Shown here one piece after another: positions 35,142 to 46,008 of a stretch of DNA of 64,000 nucleotides (position 1 is its first letter; every line of letters starts with the position of its first letter). Below the pieces are notes generated by a model. The model was not told the origin of the DNA. It ran no database searches and saw only the letters and a list, made by a program, of their open reading frames with translations. Both the position numbers and the translations under genes were made by a program. The DNA comes from Hoplostethus atlanticus (taxonomy: Eukaryota; Chordata; Actinopteri; Trachichthyiformes; Trachichthyidae): contig JAXDDX010000013.1 in NCBI GenBank assembly GCA_034670405.1, forward strand, positions 3,102,501 through 3,166,500, given 5' to 3'.

Positions 35142-35466
35142 TGGGGATGATATGGGCCTTTTTATTGAAAATCCAATATATATATCAGCTAGTCAGTGTC
35201 GTCCAGCCTCTGATGTGATGGAGTTGATTACATATTTATCGTAGGAGTGATCAATACTACTCTGGTTGTCTATGGGAAGACCTGAGTTGATTCTAATGCA
35301 ACTGGAAGGCATCGTACGTGACAGCAGAGTTTCATTCGGGCAAAGAGTGCAAATCAACAGGGTCTCAGTTGGTGCAGAAAATCCTGTACGCTTTTAAGAT
35401 GCCGAATATTGGTGGTTTCAATTCTAAATGATCAGTATCGGCCTTCAAAAACCTCTCGAACCCTCA
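35142..35466 (-). mobile_element. Family A TIR element, copy 6
   Basis: GGATGATATGGGCC on the left and ATCAGTATCGGCCTTC ... CGAACCCTC on the right, with reversed core words GTCAGTGTCGTCC and GGTTGTCTATGGGAAG. Confidence 0.7.
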
Positions 35467-35910
35467 TGTGTGTACGTTGATGTAAGGAGCCACTCCATGC
35501 ATCGGCCTCAGTCCATCATTAGCCTGTAGCCTTAGCCTCAGCTCTCATCGTAAATAACAGTAAGCAATATGTTACAGGTGGCATCAAGTGATCCCCATGA
35601 GCGTGGCGGTCACTTCTACGGTCCATTTCGTGGTCGCGTTCCCCTTCTTTCGCCTGACACGCTTCCCACGTGTCAACACGTACCGCATCTCACACGAGAG
35701 GACGATCAGAAAACAACAGCGACGGGAAAATCAGTAATTAAGTGTTGAAGTTATCTAAAGTGTCTGCTGCGTTCTGACGGCGGTTGTTGATTGTTTTTGT
35801 TTTTCGGTGAGTTGCAGGTGTGTTTTTTTGAAGACAGACAGGTTTTGCCCCCGTGTGCCAAACATTCTAATGAAGCTCACGTACGATCCATAATTGAAAC
35901 TATCACCCCA

Positions 35911-35946
<36 letters not shown>

Positions 35947-36037
35947 GCACACATTCACACACACGGATACGTACATGGCACAACCGGGGCACCGACGTAC
36001 ACAAAAATATGCACCCAGGCACACGCACACATACAGT

Positions 36038-36074
<37 letters not shown>

Positions 36075-37126
36075 GTGCACTAATGAAGCTGTTCTCTCCT
36101 CTCTTGTTTCGTTCCTGGCTCGGTGAAACATGCATAAATCATAATAAACAGAGAGATGAATTTTTAATCAGCAGCTCCCTGCCGGTGTCTTCAGCCCCCT
36201 TGCCCCCCCGCGGGGAGGAGAGGCTGTGATGTGCCAGGTATATGGAGCCGGAGCTGGCAGGGCCTCCTCTGGGAGGGCTGCTCGCTGAGACATGCCTGTC
36301 TGGGCTGCCTCTTCCTGGGCATGATCCGCTGGACCGGGGCCTTGCCTCTGGAGACCGGGGCCGGCCTAGCTCCAACCCTTGCTCTATATGTGTGGATGGC
36401 TTGGGCGAGGCTAGTCGGGGAAGACCTGTTAACGCTGCTGAAGCTATGACCTCCAGTCGGTAAGCATCACGAGGCAAACAACAACCATTAGAAACTAGAC
36501 TATTTTACAGAAAGCCGTCTTGTGTTTTTTTTCTTTACATTTTCTTGGTGAATAGATGAAACTTGCCCGTCGTTCCTCCCTGTCGTTTTGTGAGATGGAG
36601 CCCTAAATATCCTGATCAGTTCAAAACAGTTTCCAAAGCTGTTGTACTAAACATTTTTACTGTGGCATCATATCATATCATATATTCTTTGGGTTGAAGT
36701 TGAACTCCTGCACGTCACCATCCATCAAAATGCTTGCTGGGTATCATATATCTTCATGTGAACTTGCATCAGTTTGATACCACTTAGTACGATGTGACCC
36801 CGTCAAGAGTTTCTCTGGGTTTACTCTCTGCAGTTTTCACATCTAGCGGGCAGGGCAGGACGGGGGCCATGCTGTGCCGTGCCAGGCTGTGCCGTGCCAA
36901 AGAGAGAAGATGTGTAATAAATGTGAATAGTGGGCATTCTGGCAGAGCGGACCTTTGCCAGGCCCGGCGGCCATGCGGGCAGGCCAGAGCTGGACTGGGC
37001 TACGCTCGCTCCAAAGCTGTAGTATTAGACTCAAATAGGCCCACAACACAACAACATGAGCTGAGCTGTCACAGGGGATTACTTCAGCTAGGCAAGCCAG
37101 CGGGGTCTCTACTGCTCTGCCGCTCT

Positions 37127-37175
<49 letters not shown>

Positions 37176-37327
37176 GGATGGGGAGGGGGCGTAGAGCGAA
37201 GGAGGGTAGCTAGAGGGAGGGAGGGAGCGCTTGTTTCTGTGTGAAAGAAAAAGGGAACAACGGCAGAGGCTGAGAGGAACAAGGCGCGAGACAGGGAAGC
37301 AAAGAGAGGCAGCTTGTTGAAAACGAC
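35467..37327. other. Non-coding DNA upstream of a candidate promoter
   Basis: CA at 35911-35944 and 36038-36072. 36170-36470 is GC-rich, with frames in several registers but no splice logic. 36840-37010 has tandem-like GCCGTGCCAGGCTGTGCCG words. 37131-37169 is a GA run beginning a purine-rich leader. No exon is supported before 37481. Confidence 0.45.
37131..37169. repeat. (GA)n microsatellite
   Basis: Pure GA run, about 160 bp upstream of the TATA-like site at 37328. Confidence 0.96.
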
Positions 37328-37335
37328 TATAAAAA
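37328..37335 (+). promoter_or_regulatory. TATA box candidate
   Basis: TATAAAAA matches the TATAWAAR consensus exactly. A start site would be expected about 30 bp downstream, near 37358-37365, leaving a purine-rich leader of about 120 nt before ATG 37481. Its value rests on the open frame and donor that follow. Confidence 0.4.
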
Positions 37336-37480
37336 GGCAGGCAGCGGAGACACACACACAAACAAGAGGAGGAAGAGGAGAGAGGGGGAAAAAAAAACAG
37401 AAAACACAGAAGAAGAAGAAGGAGGAGAAGAGAGAGCAGTAGCCAGTAGCCGGGGAAGGTGTGTGTGTGTTTGAGCACTC

Positions 37481-37599
37481 ATGTTGGAGCACTCGTCCGA
37501 GCTGGGCTTTGTGGGGAGTGTGTGTGTCGACACCATATGCTGCCCCCCTTCTGCAACCCCCGGCGCAGGATCCATGAGGGCCGACGAGTTGCTGCTAAG
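37481..37599 (+). CDS. Candidate alternative first coding exon (partial CDS)
   Basis: ATG at 37481 opens a frame starting MLEHSSELGFVGSVCVDTIC and ending ...MRADELLLR, followed by AAG|GTACAC, a plausible donor. The coding part is 119 nt (39 codons plus 2 nt), the same end phase as the candidate exon at 49149-49225. A TATA box lies 153 nt upstream of the ATG. The frame is not repeat-derived, unlike nearly all others here; it stops being meaningful exactly where the (CA)n run begins. I do not recognise the protein. Against it, the Kozak context (CTCATGT) is weak. The next exon is not in view. Confidence 0.4.
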
Positions 37600-37621
37600 G
37601 TACACACACACACACACACAG

Positions 37622-37653
<32 letters not shown>

Positions 37654-37765
37654 ACACCCATTTTTCTGACCCAGATGCTGCGTGCATCCCTCTTGGGCAT
37701 CGCTGTGCTTCCAACCGGGGTGTGTTGTTGCGTTGCTGTGTTGTGTTGTGTTGTGGTATCAACAC

Positions 37766-37814
<49 letters not shown>

Positions 37815-37947
37815 AGATGCTGGCTTATTCCTCCATTTGAGAGGATTTGAGCGGGACGTCTGGGATGGTTGCTCCTAACAGGTTTTACTGCAATGCCTCT
37901 GTCTGTGCACTCTCTCTCCCCCCCACCTCCTACTGCCGTCTATTGTT

Positions 37948-38013
<66 letters not shown>

Positions 38014-38225
38014 GGGTTGTTGTGTTCGATGGCAGGAGATTTCCTCCTTGCTTTCCTGCTACTGTTCACCCATTCAAGCGTCCTATGCTAACATCCCAAG
38101 CTTGTACTCCTTTTTTTTTGTTCCCTCTTCCACCCTGTCTCTTTGGCTCCGCCCATCCCATGGTGTTGTAGAGTTTTATGTCTGTCTGGGACAAGCAGTG
38201 GCAAAGTGGTAAAGTATTAGAAAGT
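37600..38225. other. Microsatellite-dense intron-like DNA
   Basis: CA at 37603-37651, TTGTG repeats near 37740, TG at 37767-37812 and CT at 37950-38006. Nothing else is recognised. Confidence 0.6.
37950..38006. repeat. (CT)28 microsatellite
   Basis: Pure CT run. Confidence 0.97.
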
Positions 38226-38490
38226 AGGTCTGGACCAATACTTCAGTTTGCCTTCACCTGCATTGATCCTCATGAGGCATTTTGATTGGATTCCACACAA
38301 GGATGGATGTTTTCTTCTTCTCGTCCTCGGTTTCAACAGAGAGTTTTCAGATGATTTTCCACCCTGCCAAGAATACTTTTTTTTTTCCATGAAGAAGGTC
38401 AGATTTAATTAAATATTGGCACAAGTATCATCAATTAGCAGCTTCAATCCAAAAATATCGCTATCATCACAGGCCTTGAGAAACTGGTAT
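38226..38490 (-). mobile_element. Family A TIR element, copy 7 (diverged)
   Basis: GTCTGGACCAATACTTCAG at the left, then reversed core words AACAGAGAGTTTTCAG, CCACCCTGCCAAG and AGCAGCTTCAATCC. The right terminus is degraded. Confidence 0.65.
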
Positions 38491-40129
38491 CCAATGAAGC
38501 AAAAGTAATAATATTTAAAAAGGCAAAGGAGCTTTTGGAGGAGACAGTGAGGCTTGTTATATGGCATCCACTGTTATAGGAGGAAGAGCGATACATGGGG
38601 AAGACTCCATTTTAGGATGTGGGGCGGCCATCCAACCGCAGCAGGATTTGACATTTTCCCAATCAGCTAACAGCCTGGATCTGCTCCTGTCTCTTTTATT
38701 TTCGGTTCCGTCTTATTCCTCCTCCTCCTCCTCCTCCTCCTCCGTGGGCCGGTGTCGGAGAGAAACACTGGTTTAGATCCGGATAGAAAGAAAAAGGAGG
38801 GGAAGGGGTAGAAAGGAAGAGCTGAGAAGAGTGACAGGGAAGAGGAAGAGGAGGAGAGGGAGCGATGAAGAGGAAGAGGAGGAGAGAGATAGGGGGGGCA
38901 GTGTGACAATAAGACAGCCAAACAATGGAGGTGCTCGGCTGTTCTCCGCCTTCCTCTCCCTCCTCCTCCTACCTTTTATTTTTACCCCCTCTCCTCCTCC
39001 TCCTCCTCCTCCTCCTCCTCCTCCCTCTCACAAAGGCGCCACTTTATTCCACTTTATTTCAAAGTTGCTGTTGCTGGTAAAATCCTCACAATGAGATGAT
39101 TGCGGTGATCATTCACAATTTGTTGGAACTCCCTCTCTTATACCTGATCAGGAAAAAACAGCCATGCCTGAGGTTGAGTTGTTTTGCGACGGTGTTGACA
39201 TATTTCATTGATGTACGCAGCAGTCATTTATTGCACTATAATCTAATGACTGAATCGGTGAACGCTTCAATGAAACCGGGTGCGCTCCATTTGCAGTTTC
39301 CCAGTCACAAATATAATTTTCAACCGTTTCCGCCTTCCCGGCGTTTGAGGCCACGCGCAGATCGAGTGACTGTGACTGGGTTGAGGTAGCGTCAGGTACA
39401 CCACGGGAGAAGGCAGTAGCAGCGCAGCATCACCCAGCAGAGCAGCAGGAGAACGTAGGTAACCTGGGGGAGGAAGGATGTAGGTAGGACTCAATAATAG
39501 TTCAATCAGTGTGTTTTCTCATGGGAGTGTGTGTGTGTGTGTGTGTTGACAGTACAGCTGAGCCAGTCTCCTCCTGCACCGCCCCTCCCCTGGGCATGCT
39601 GGCAGTTTAACCAAGCACCCCCTTGCAAAGTGTGCCTATCTAATGGTGTGGAGGTTATTAGCCTTCTATTAGAGAGATGGCTGTTGGTTTAGAGTTACTG
39701 CTTCTCCCTCTCATTACCCCGGATGTGTCGGGGCAATGGGCTTTTAAAATGGTCCCCCTAAACCCCCCCCCGAAACCCCCACCCCGCCCTCACGGATATG
39801 CTGAACCGGCCGACGGAGCCCCGGCCCGGCACGACGAATGGAGCGCACCTCATCTCTCCACTACGCCAATTTAATCTGCCGAGCACCTTTTCAATCAGAG
39901 GGTGTCAGGCAGGGCCGCTCCCAACACGGCTCTAATACAATGCATGGACACACACACACACACACACGCGTAGGATGGGACGCACCAGAGCACATTGGCA
40001 AACACACACACACACGGCATGCACACCACACACACACACGGATCAATACTTAAAAGTGCAATCATACAGGTGACAGTGAGTATAGGTTTATTTGCCCTCG
40101 CCTACTTGTATATTGGCGTAGGTTTTTTT

Positions 40130-40131
<2 letters not shown>

Positions 40132-40178
<47 letters not shown>

Positions 40179-40336
40179 GGGGTGTACGAAGGGAGAGGGG
40201 GCACGTGTGAAAGAAAAGGGAGTGAACTGAGTGTGGGAGCTTGCAGGTACATGAAATGTGTGAATATGTGCGTGAAATGAATTGAAATGGGTGTGAGAGT
40301 GCATCTATTTGTGGGGGGGATGTGCATGTGCCTCCC

Positions 40337-40369
<33 letters not shown>

Positions 40370-40470
40370 ATGCATGTGGTTGCACGTGCTTGTGTGCGAC
40401 TGTAGCTTCCATTGTGTGTGTACATGTGCGGTTGTTGTGCTGTATTGTTGCCTGCATTCTCTCTCTACGT

Positions 40471-40517
<47 letters not shown>

Positions 40518-40526
40518 TGTGTGTGT
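40132..40526. repeat. Cluster of three (TG)n microsatellites
   Basis: TG runs at 40132-40177, 40339-40368 and 40472-40526 with degenerate TG-rich linkers. Frames on both strands here are repeat artefacts. Confidence 0.95.
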
Positions 40527-41437
40527 TGGTTGTTATCAGAATGACACCATCCTGCTCTCTCTCCTGCAGCCCCAGAGGATCAGTGGAGCTGCACCAGTTT
40601 CAAATGAAAATAAATGAGAGGCAGTGACCGCTACTGCCTGGGTCCCACTTTAATGAGGAAAAGGAGCAGAGAGGAGGGAGGGGAGGAGAGGGGAGGGAGG
40701 AGTGTGAAAGAGAGCGAGCGAGGGAGGGAGGGGCGATATGGGGGGGGATGGGTGAAGGCAGAGGAGAAATTGGAAAGTGAGGGAATCACAGAGAGTTGGT
40801 GATGAAGGGGCAGAAAGAGACGAAGGAGGGAGGGGGGGTGTAATGAATGGAGGGCCTCGCTGTCACTGATGCGATGGCCAATTACAGGTGGAGCGCAGGC
40901 CGATGCACCGCCGCTGGATATCCCTCCACCCTGCCTCCTGATACCCGCCCCTTAAATCGACCTAATGTTAACTGCACTCAACACTTCCTCACGTTACTTA
41001 CCACTGTGACGTGATCCATATCGTGATGGACGTTTCATGTAGAGCACTTAAAGGTTTCGACGATACCAGCGTTTCGATTCGTCGCTTCCTGTGTGCGGGG
41101 GAAGATTTCCTGCCAGTGACAACGGCCAGCTTTTCATTTGGACAAATAGGGCGAAGCTACCGTTTTTAAATTGAAGCTTTACATCTTCCCTCTATGGGCT
41201 CAGACAACCTCTCCAACCTTTGATGAAACGTGTTCAGAACCCCTGTGAACTCAAAAGCACGTGGCGGTCAAGCAAAAAAAAAAAAAAAACGTTCCTGAAA
41301 GGGTTGACGTTTTGGAGATACGCCGGTTTCATCCGACAGCCGGCGATATGCTCCGACCTCAGTGAGGCTCAGCGTCGTCCAGCCTAGACCATTAAAACCA
41401 GCAGGCAGCAGCACAGTGTAGACAGGGGGCCGCACAA

Positions 41438-41501
41438 TGTGTGTGTGTGTGTGTGTGTGTGAGAGGGGGAGCCTTACAACGTGTGTGTGAGTGTGTGTGT
41501 A

Positions 41502-41539
<38 letters not shown>

Positions 41540-41657
41540 TCATGTCGAGACCACCGGTACATTAGTGTCTGCTGGCAGGAATGTGTGAGGGTCAGTGCAC
41601 AGGTCTCGCTATTTGCTCTACAATGTTGGACTTGATCCGAATGTTCTATAGCAGAGG

Positions 41658-41694
<37 letters not shown>

Positions 41695-41714
41695 TGTGTG
41701 TGTGTGTGTGTGTG
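41438..41714. repeat. (GT)n, (GA)n and (TG)n cluster
   Basis: GT at 41438-41461, GT then GA at 41478-41535 and TG at 41660-41714. Confidence 0.95.
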
Positions 41715-41743
41715 TCTACATGCATGTGTACCTATGTGTGTAT

Positions 41744-42008
41744 TAGGGTTTGACCGATATGGGTTCTTAAAGGCCGATACTGATATTTATTTATTGAAGC
41801 TGCCAATAGCGACTATTAAATATCTTTAAATTTGACCAAAAAATCCCCAAAAATAAAAAGTCTGAAGTGTTTCAGAGTGTATGGTATTGATCAATTGTAC
41901 AATAAATATGCAATCAATCAAACTGCCTCATATCCATTATGTCAGATTATGCCAATATCCCAATATCAGCCAGATATATCGGCAGACTGATATATCAGTC
42001 TAACCCCT
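41744..42008 (+). mobile_element. Family A TIR element, copy 8 (internally deleted, both ends present)
   Basis: Left AGGGTTTGACCGATATGGG, right GATATATCAGTCTAACCCC, inverted to each other. It keeps ATCTTTAAATTTGACC and ATCAATCAAACTGCCTC but lacks the CACTAAAAC block, consistent with an internal deletion. Confidence 0.8.
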
Positions 42009-42124
42009 GTGTGTGGCAGATAAACAGGTCAGTGAGCATGTGGAGGCTGCAGCTCCACAGGTAGGGCTAGCATGCATGTTATCTGGAACACAGTGTCCTA
42101 ACCAGGGTCCAGCCTGGACCGATA

Positions 42125-42345
42125 ACAGACTGGGAGAGAGAGAGGGAGGAGAGGGAGGAGAGGGAGAGGGAGAGGCGGAGGATGGAGGAGAGCGTGAAAT
42201 AGAGGCGAGGGGAGGGGTGGAAAAAATATGGGAATGAGATTGAAGATGGAACAGTGAGCGGGGACACATCGACAGGAGGGGTGGCGGCAGGGATGGAGAG
42301 AGTGTGAGAGAGAGAGGGAGAGAGAGGGGGGGAGGGAGTGCCCAT
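42125..42345. repeat. Polypurine block
   Basis: Mostly GA/GGA on the + strand. The overlapping frames on both strands (42000-42467) are composition artefacts. Confidence 0.8.
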
Positions 42346-42453
42346 CCATTTCTATTTAGTTTTGGGTCTGGGGTCTCTGCTTGAGCGAATAAGGACCTAG
42401 AATTGAGAATAGACCTAGACGCCACTATCATTTCATTTGGGCAGCGATTCTTC

Positions 42454-42466
42454 ACACACACACACA

Positions 42467-42518
<52 letters not shown>

Positions 42519-42553
42519 CACACACACACACACACTCACACACACACACACAC
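42454..42553. repeat. (CA)n microsatellite, 100 bp, with CTCA interruptions
   Basis: CA run interrupted by CTCA at several points, indicating an older, stabilised array. Confidence 0.96.
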
Positions 42554-43157
42554 GCAGATCAAAATGTGTTTTCTGGCGAGCGGCTGGTTCAGCGAGGATG
42601 AGCGGTGGCAGTCGGGGTCTGTCTGGTGCCGGGCTCCTCACATGTCCACTTAGGCTCAAACACAGCTGCTCGCTACCGTGAATCATTCATGAGGCCGCCA
42701 TTAAAAATTCACGTGTGAAAATGCCCACGCCGTCAGCTACCCACAATCCTCTGCTGTCGGTCGGAACGCAGACGGGGAAGCAGGCGGGAGGGGCTGGACG
42801 ATACTTTTGGGGTGCCTATTGCGCAACGTCTGACATTCCCCTCTCTCCGTCTTGGCTAGTTTGATCCCGTCTCTTTGTCTCCTTCCCTCAACCGACCACC
42901 ACCCTCCTCCTCCTCCTCCTCCTCCTCCTCCTCCAGCTTTCTGAGTGATCGATTTGTATTGTTCGGGCAGCTCAGCGCAGCCTCCGCCCCCCATCCCGCC
43001 CCCCACCCCACCCAGCCCGAGGTGAGAGAAACAAGCCAGCAGATGAAGATGGAGAAAAGATAGAAATACCTACACAAAGGGAAGAAGAGAGAGAGAGAGA
43101 GGAAGAGGAGAGAGTCTGAGAGAGGCAGACCTTGACATCGCCGAGCTCTCGGAGAAC
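42554..43157. other. GC-rich, CTC-repeat and purine-rich DNA; possible promoter area
   Basis: Contains (CTC)n at 42904-42933, a C-rich stretch near 42985-43015 and a purine-rich leader at 43075-43130. CpG is raised at 42560-42860. It may be a promoter for the short ORF that follows, but no TATA box is seen. Confidence 0.3.
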
Positions 43158-43274
43158 ATGGAGCCCTCGGGTGAGGAGACGGAGGAGAGAGGAGCGTCGA
43201 CGGGTCAGCATGGGAACAACAGAGCAGAACAACAGCAACAACAGGGAAGAAAAAAATCAAATACAATACAGTAA
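43158..43274 (+). CDS. Short ORF with strong Kozak context, doubtful
   Basis: GAGAACATGG has A at -3 and G at +4. The ORF gives MEPSGEETEERGASTGQHGN, then a Gln run, and stops after 38 residues. The frame is open upstream to 43047, with DLDIAELSEN just before the ATG. GTGAGG at 43171 could be a donor, in which case only 13 coding nt would be used, in a different phase from the other two candidate first exons. Purine-rich DNA is naturally short of stops, so chance is a fair explanation. No match recognised. Confidence 0.25.
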   Translation: MEPSGEETEERGASTGQHGNNRAEQQQQQGRKKSNTIQ

Positions 43275-43971
43275 TAAGCATTCAATTACACGTGACCTTT
43301 GACCCAGAAGGAAATACTGCTCTTGGCCTGGAGGATGTCTTCTGAGTCAGTGGAGGAAACTGGGAAACAAAATGCAGTTTGGAGCAAATGTTTTTCTTCT
43401 GTACGTCCATGACCAGACCCGAACCCGAACCTGACCCGGACTTCTTTTACTTGCCTACATTCAACTGCCGGTCTATAGACGTGGTGTGAAAATGGCATAA
43501 TCTGAGCTCCAGGGTTTGTTTTGTTAGACTGTGTTGCCAAATTTGAACTTTTCAGCATTGTAATGGAGAGCAAAGATCAAGCAAAGGCTCAAGCTGAAAA
43601 CAGCGGAAATCTATTTGGAAGCCGTATCGGCAAATATAAAATCACAGCCGAGCCGCCTTGGGGAGCAACGTTCCCTCTGAGATGGTTTTAACAGAAAACC
43701 ACTACAAATACACGACAACAGTCCGACATGTGCAGCCACTGACTACCAAAGGAATTTCATCCACCCGCAGTTCCTTTACAAAATCTGATTTTAATTGGTA
43801 AAGTGCAATTTATACCATGTTGTTCCTCATTTAATGGTTATGCCACCACAGTAAATGATCACCAGTCTCTTGGCCAACTGCATTTTATTGCATTGATAAC
43901 AGATTTGCATTCATTCTGCAGCCATCAAATATTTTATGGATAAGAAATATTGTTAATTTTTTAAAATGTTG

Positions 43972-43988
43972 CTGCAGTAGGGGGCGCC
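43972..43988 (+). promoter_or_regulatory. CTCF-core-like motif (best of three)
   Basis: TGCAGTAGGGGGCGCCC matches the CTCF core (CCASYAGRKGGCRS) well, with CAGTAGGGGGCGC in register. Such sites often mark domain boundaries near alternative promoters. Motif evidence only. Confidence 0.45.
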
Positions 43989-44442
43989 CTGCTGCCCTCA
44001 CTGACTGATCACCACTGTTTGTAAGCCTCCATTGTCCCAGGGTCGTCAGGTTAAGGTCTGTCCTCCCTGCTAGGGCCAGTTTGCTCATGGTCATGCTGTT
44101 GGATCGGTGCAGAGGCGTGTGACTCGTTGTTTTTTGGTCTGTGTTGGTTTCTTTTGCACATAGAATAATACCGTCTCTGAGGATGCAATCGTCTGGATTT
44201 TAACATTTTTTAAATTTAAATTTCGTATTAACAAGCAACATTTTACTCCGAACATACCTGCAACTGTACTTGCTCATTGAAAAGGTTTCATTTCCATAAG
44301 TAGTTGGCTGCCCATGACTACGGGGGAAGTCTGTCTTAATGTTTTATTAATGGGCTGCACCAAAGGAAGCATCAATTTTGTTTGGCAGGGATTGTGGATT
44401 TGTTGAGAATTTGAAGCAAACATTTGATTGCTTGATTGCTTT

Positions 44443-44454
44443 CTGTGTGTGTGT

Positions 44455-44491
<37 letters not shown>
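44443..44491. repeat. (GT)n microsatellite
   Basis: GT run with one GTAT interruption. Confidence 0.96.
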
Positions 44492-44493
<2 letters not shown>

Positions 44494-44615
44494 CGTGTAC
44501 ATGAGGCCATGCATACCAGTCTTACCACGTGGTACTTGCTAAAAATCCCAACGCATTTTCACTGCCACAGCTGAGATGCCTGCACATGGTGAGACAGGTG
44601 TTCGCAAAGCCCTCG

Positions 44616-44619
<4 letters not shown>

Positions 44620-44667
<48 letters not shown>
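44620..44667. repeat. (CA)n microsatellite
   Basis: Pure CA run of about 48 bp. Confidence 0.96.
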
Positions 44668-44668
<1 letters not shown>

Positions 44669-44821
44669 TCCTCAGTATCCCTCCTATCATTGCTGCTGTC
44701 ATCAAACCTCTGAAATGAAGTTCATCATGAATGCCTGGTGTCAGCCTCCACTTGGTTTCTACTGTAGATTTATAGGTGAATGTTATCCTAGTCTTCTTCA
44801 GCTCTGCTCAATCGCTGCGTT

Positions 44822-45516
44822 CACACTGCAGCTGAAAGCGGCCCAGTTCTGATTTTTTTTTTTCCTCACGTGACACATCTGATGTTTTCTACTCATGCAG
44901 CAAAAAGCTGCATGGAGTCACATTTTTTCAATTCTGACCTGGACCACGTGGGTATGTGGTACACAACTGGACCCCTCCATGTGCTGGAAGCCTACATGTG
45001 ACTTCTATTACAACACTTAAATCACAATTTGTCAGTCTTGCCGTGACAATAACTACGTCTGTGTTCATACGACGGACAATTATGCTCAATTCCGTATTGT
45101 GTGTCGTACATCTACTTTGGTCAAGCTAGCTCACATGGACGGTGCTCATCGATGGCTCTTTATTTACTAGATTTTGCTGCATTTGCTTGCAAATCTGTGA
45201 CTTTTTCATCGTCGGGTGATGCAGGCCAGAAAAAACTATAACAGTTGTTGTCTATCCCGCGTGAAGTTCTACTGTCGGCACGAAATAATGACAACCGTCT
45301 CAAGTTCATGATGTAAACTTGACCGGTAACCATGGCAACGCTGGAAAAGAAAATCTGATTTGAACGTTCGCGCCTGCCTGAGAATTAGATTTAGTAGCAC
45401 ATGTCAATGTGGTCTGGGTCGCTTTTTGCTGTTCACGTTGATTTGAAACCATCAGATTTGTGTCACTTTTGAGGGGGAAAAAAAATCAGAATTGAGACAC
45501 TTTCAGCTGCAGTGTG
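44822..45516 (+). mobile_element. TIR element of 695 bp (CACACTGCAGCTGAAAG ends)
   Basis: The left end CACACTGCAGCTGAAAG, then CCAGTTCTGATTTTTTT, is mirrored at the right end by AAAAAAATCAGAATTGAG, then CTTTCAGCTGCAGTGTG. The outer 17 bp are identical and the TIR extends about 45 bp with a few mismatches. No transposase frame, so non-autonomous. Elements beginning TTCACACTGCAGCTGAAAG are familiar in fish genomes. No clear target-site duplication was seen. Confidence 0.88.
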
Positions 45517-45846
45517 TCTAGTTTGTCTCGCCTGATAATTTTGGCTCCATGGCAGCTTGGCTGAGTTCCACTCAACGATGGAAAGACAGACATAGAGCTG
45601 ATTGATTGGCATTTGGGGAGACGCCTCAATTCTGTCAAAACCCATAGGCACATACCGTCACCGAGACGGAGACGTAGGTACAAATATGGATGTGACGTGT
45701 TCTGTCACAACGTAGCTGTCAGTTCACATCGGTACGGGATATGGGTTACAACCTGGAATAGATATCCAAAAATATAAGACATGAGCAGCGTGAAGTGCCT
45801 GCAGTGTGATCGGGGGCCCAAAGCGGCACAGTGGTTTATTATATAA
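45517..45846. other. Unique non-coding DNA
   Basis: No repeats of note. The minus-strand frame at 45724-45969 overlaps the candidate frame below and is treated as its shadow. Confidence 0.4.
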
Positions 45847-46008
45847 TGTCCCATACCACCCCCCCGGTCTCTGTGGGGTCAGGTGCAGGGAGACATGCTG
45901 CACAGTCGCCACTCCAGGGACACCGTGAGCCCCGAGGCGCTGATGTCGGATCAGCCTTTCCCCATCCATACCCCGACCTCAGTCCTCACAAGTAAACAGG
46001 CGAGCTGA
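45847..46008 (+). CDS. Short coding-like frame, doubtful exon
   Basis: After a stop at 45844-45846 a frame runs to TGA at 46006-46008. From ATG 45895 it reads MLHSRHSRDTVSPEALMSDQ and continues in mixed, non-repetitive composition for 37 residues. GGGGTCAG at 45874-45881 could be a 3' splice site, and ACAAGTAAAC at 45988 contains a possible donor. Composition is protein-like and unlike the repeat-driven frames elsewhere, but the polypyrimidine tract is weak and no family is recognised. It may equally be conserved non-coding DNA. Confidence 0.22.
   Translation, partial: CPIPPPRSLWGQVQGDMLHSRHSRDTVSPEALMSDQPFPIHTPTSVLTSKQAS

Larger units (their letters stand above)
38491..41743. other. Non-coding DNA with many simple repeats
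   Basis: TCC repeats at 38719-38742 and 38990-39022, purine block 38780-38890, short CA runs 39946-39967 and 40002-40040, TG clusters listed next, purine block 40655-40850, poly-A 41275-41289 and GT/GA runs 41438-41535. 40860-40930 has a GGCCAATTACAGG word. The frame at 39096-39389 lacks splice context and is not accepted. Confidence 0.5.
43275..44821. other. Non-coding DNA
   Basis: 43275-43970 is AT-leaning and unique, with nothing recognised. A CTCF-like motif lies at 43972-43988. TG at 44443-44491 and CA at 44620-44667. No gene. Confidence 0.5.

Noticed and set aside
35755-36229. Opposed ORFs around 36 kb
   Set aside because: Cys-Val/Thr-His repeats from two CA runs.
36139-36477. GC-rich frames in three registers
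   Set aside because: High GC lowers stop frequency; frames conflict and lack donors or acceptors.
42000-42467. 155-residue minus ORF, Ser/Pro/Leu-rich
   Set aside because: Complement of a purine block; composition artefact.
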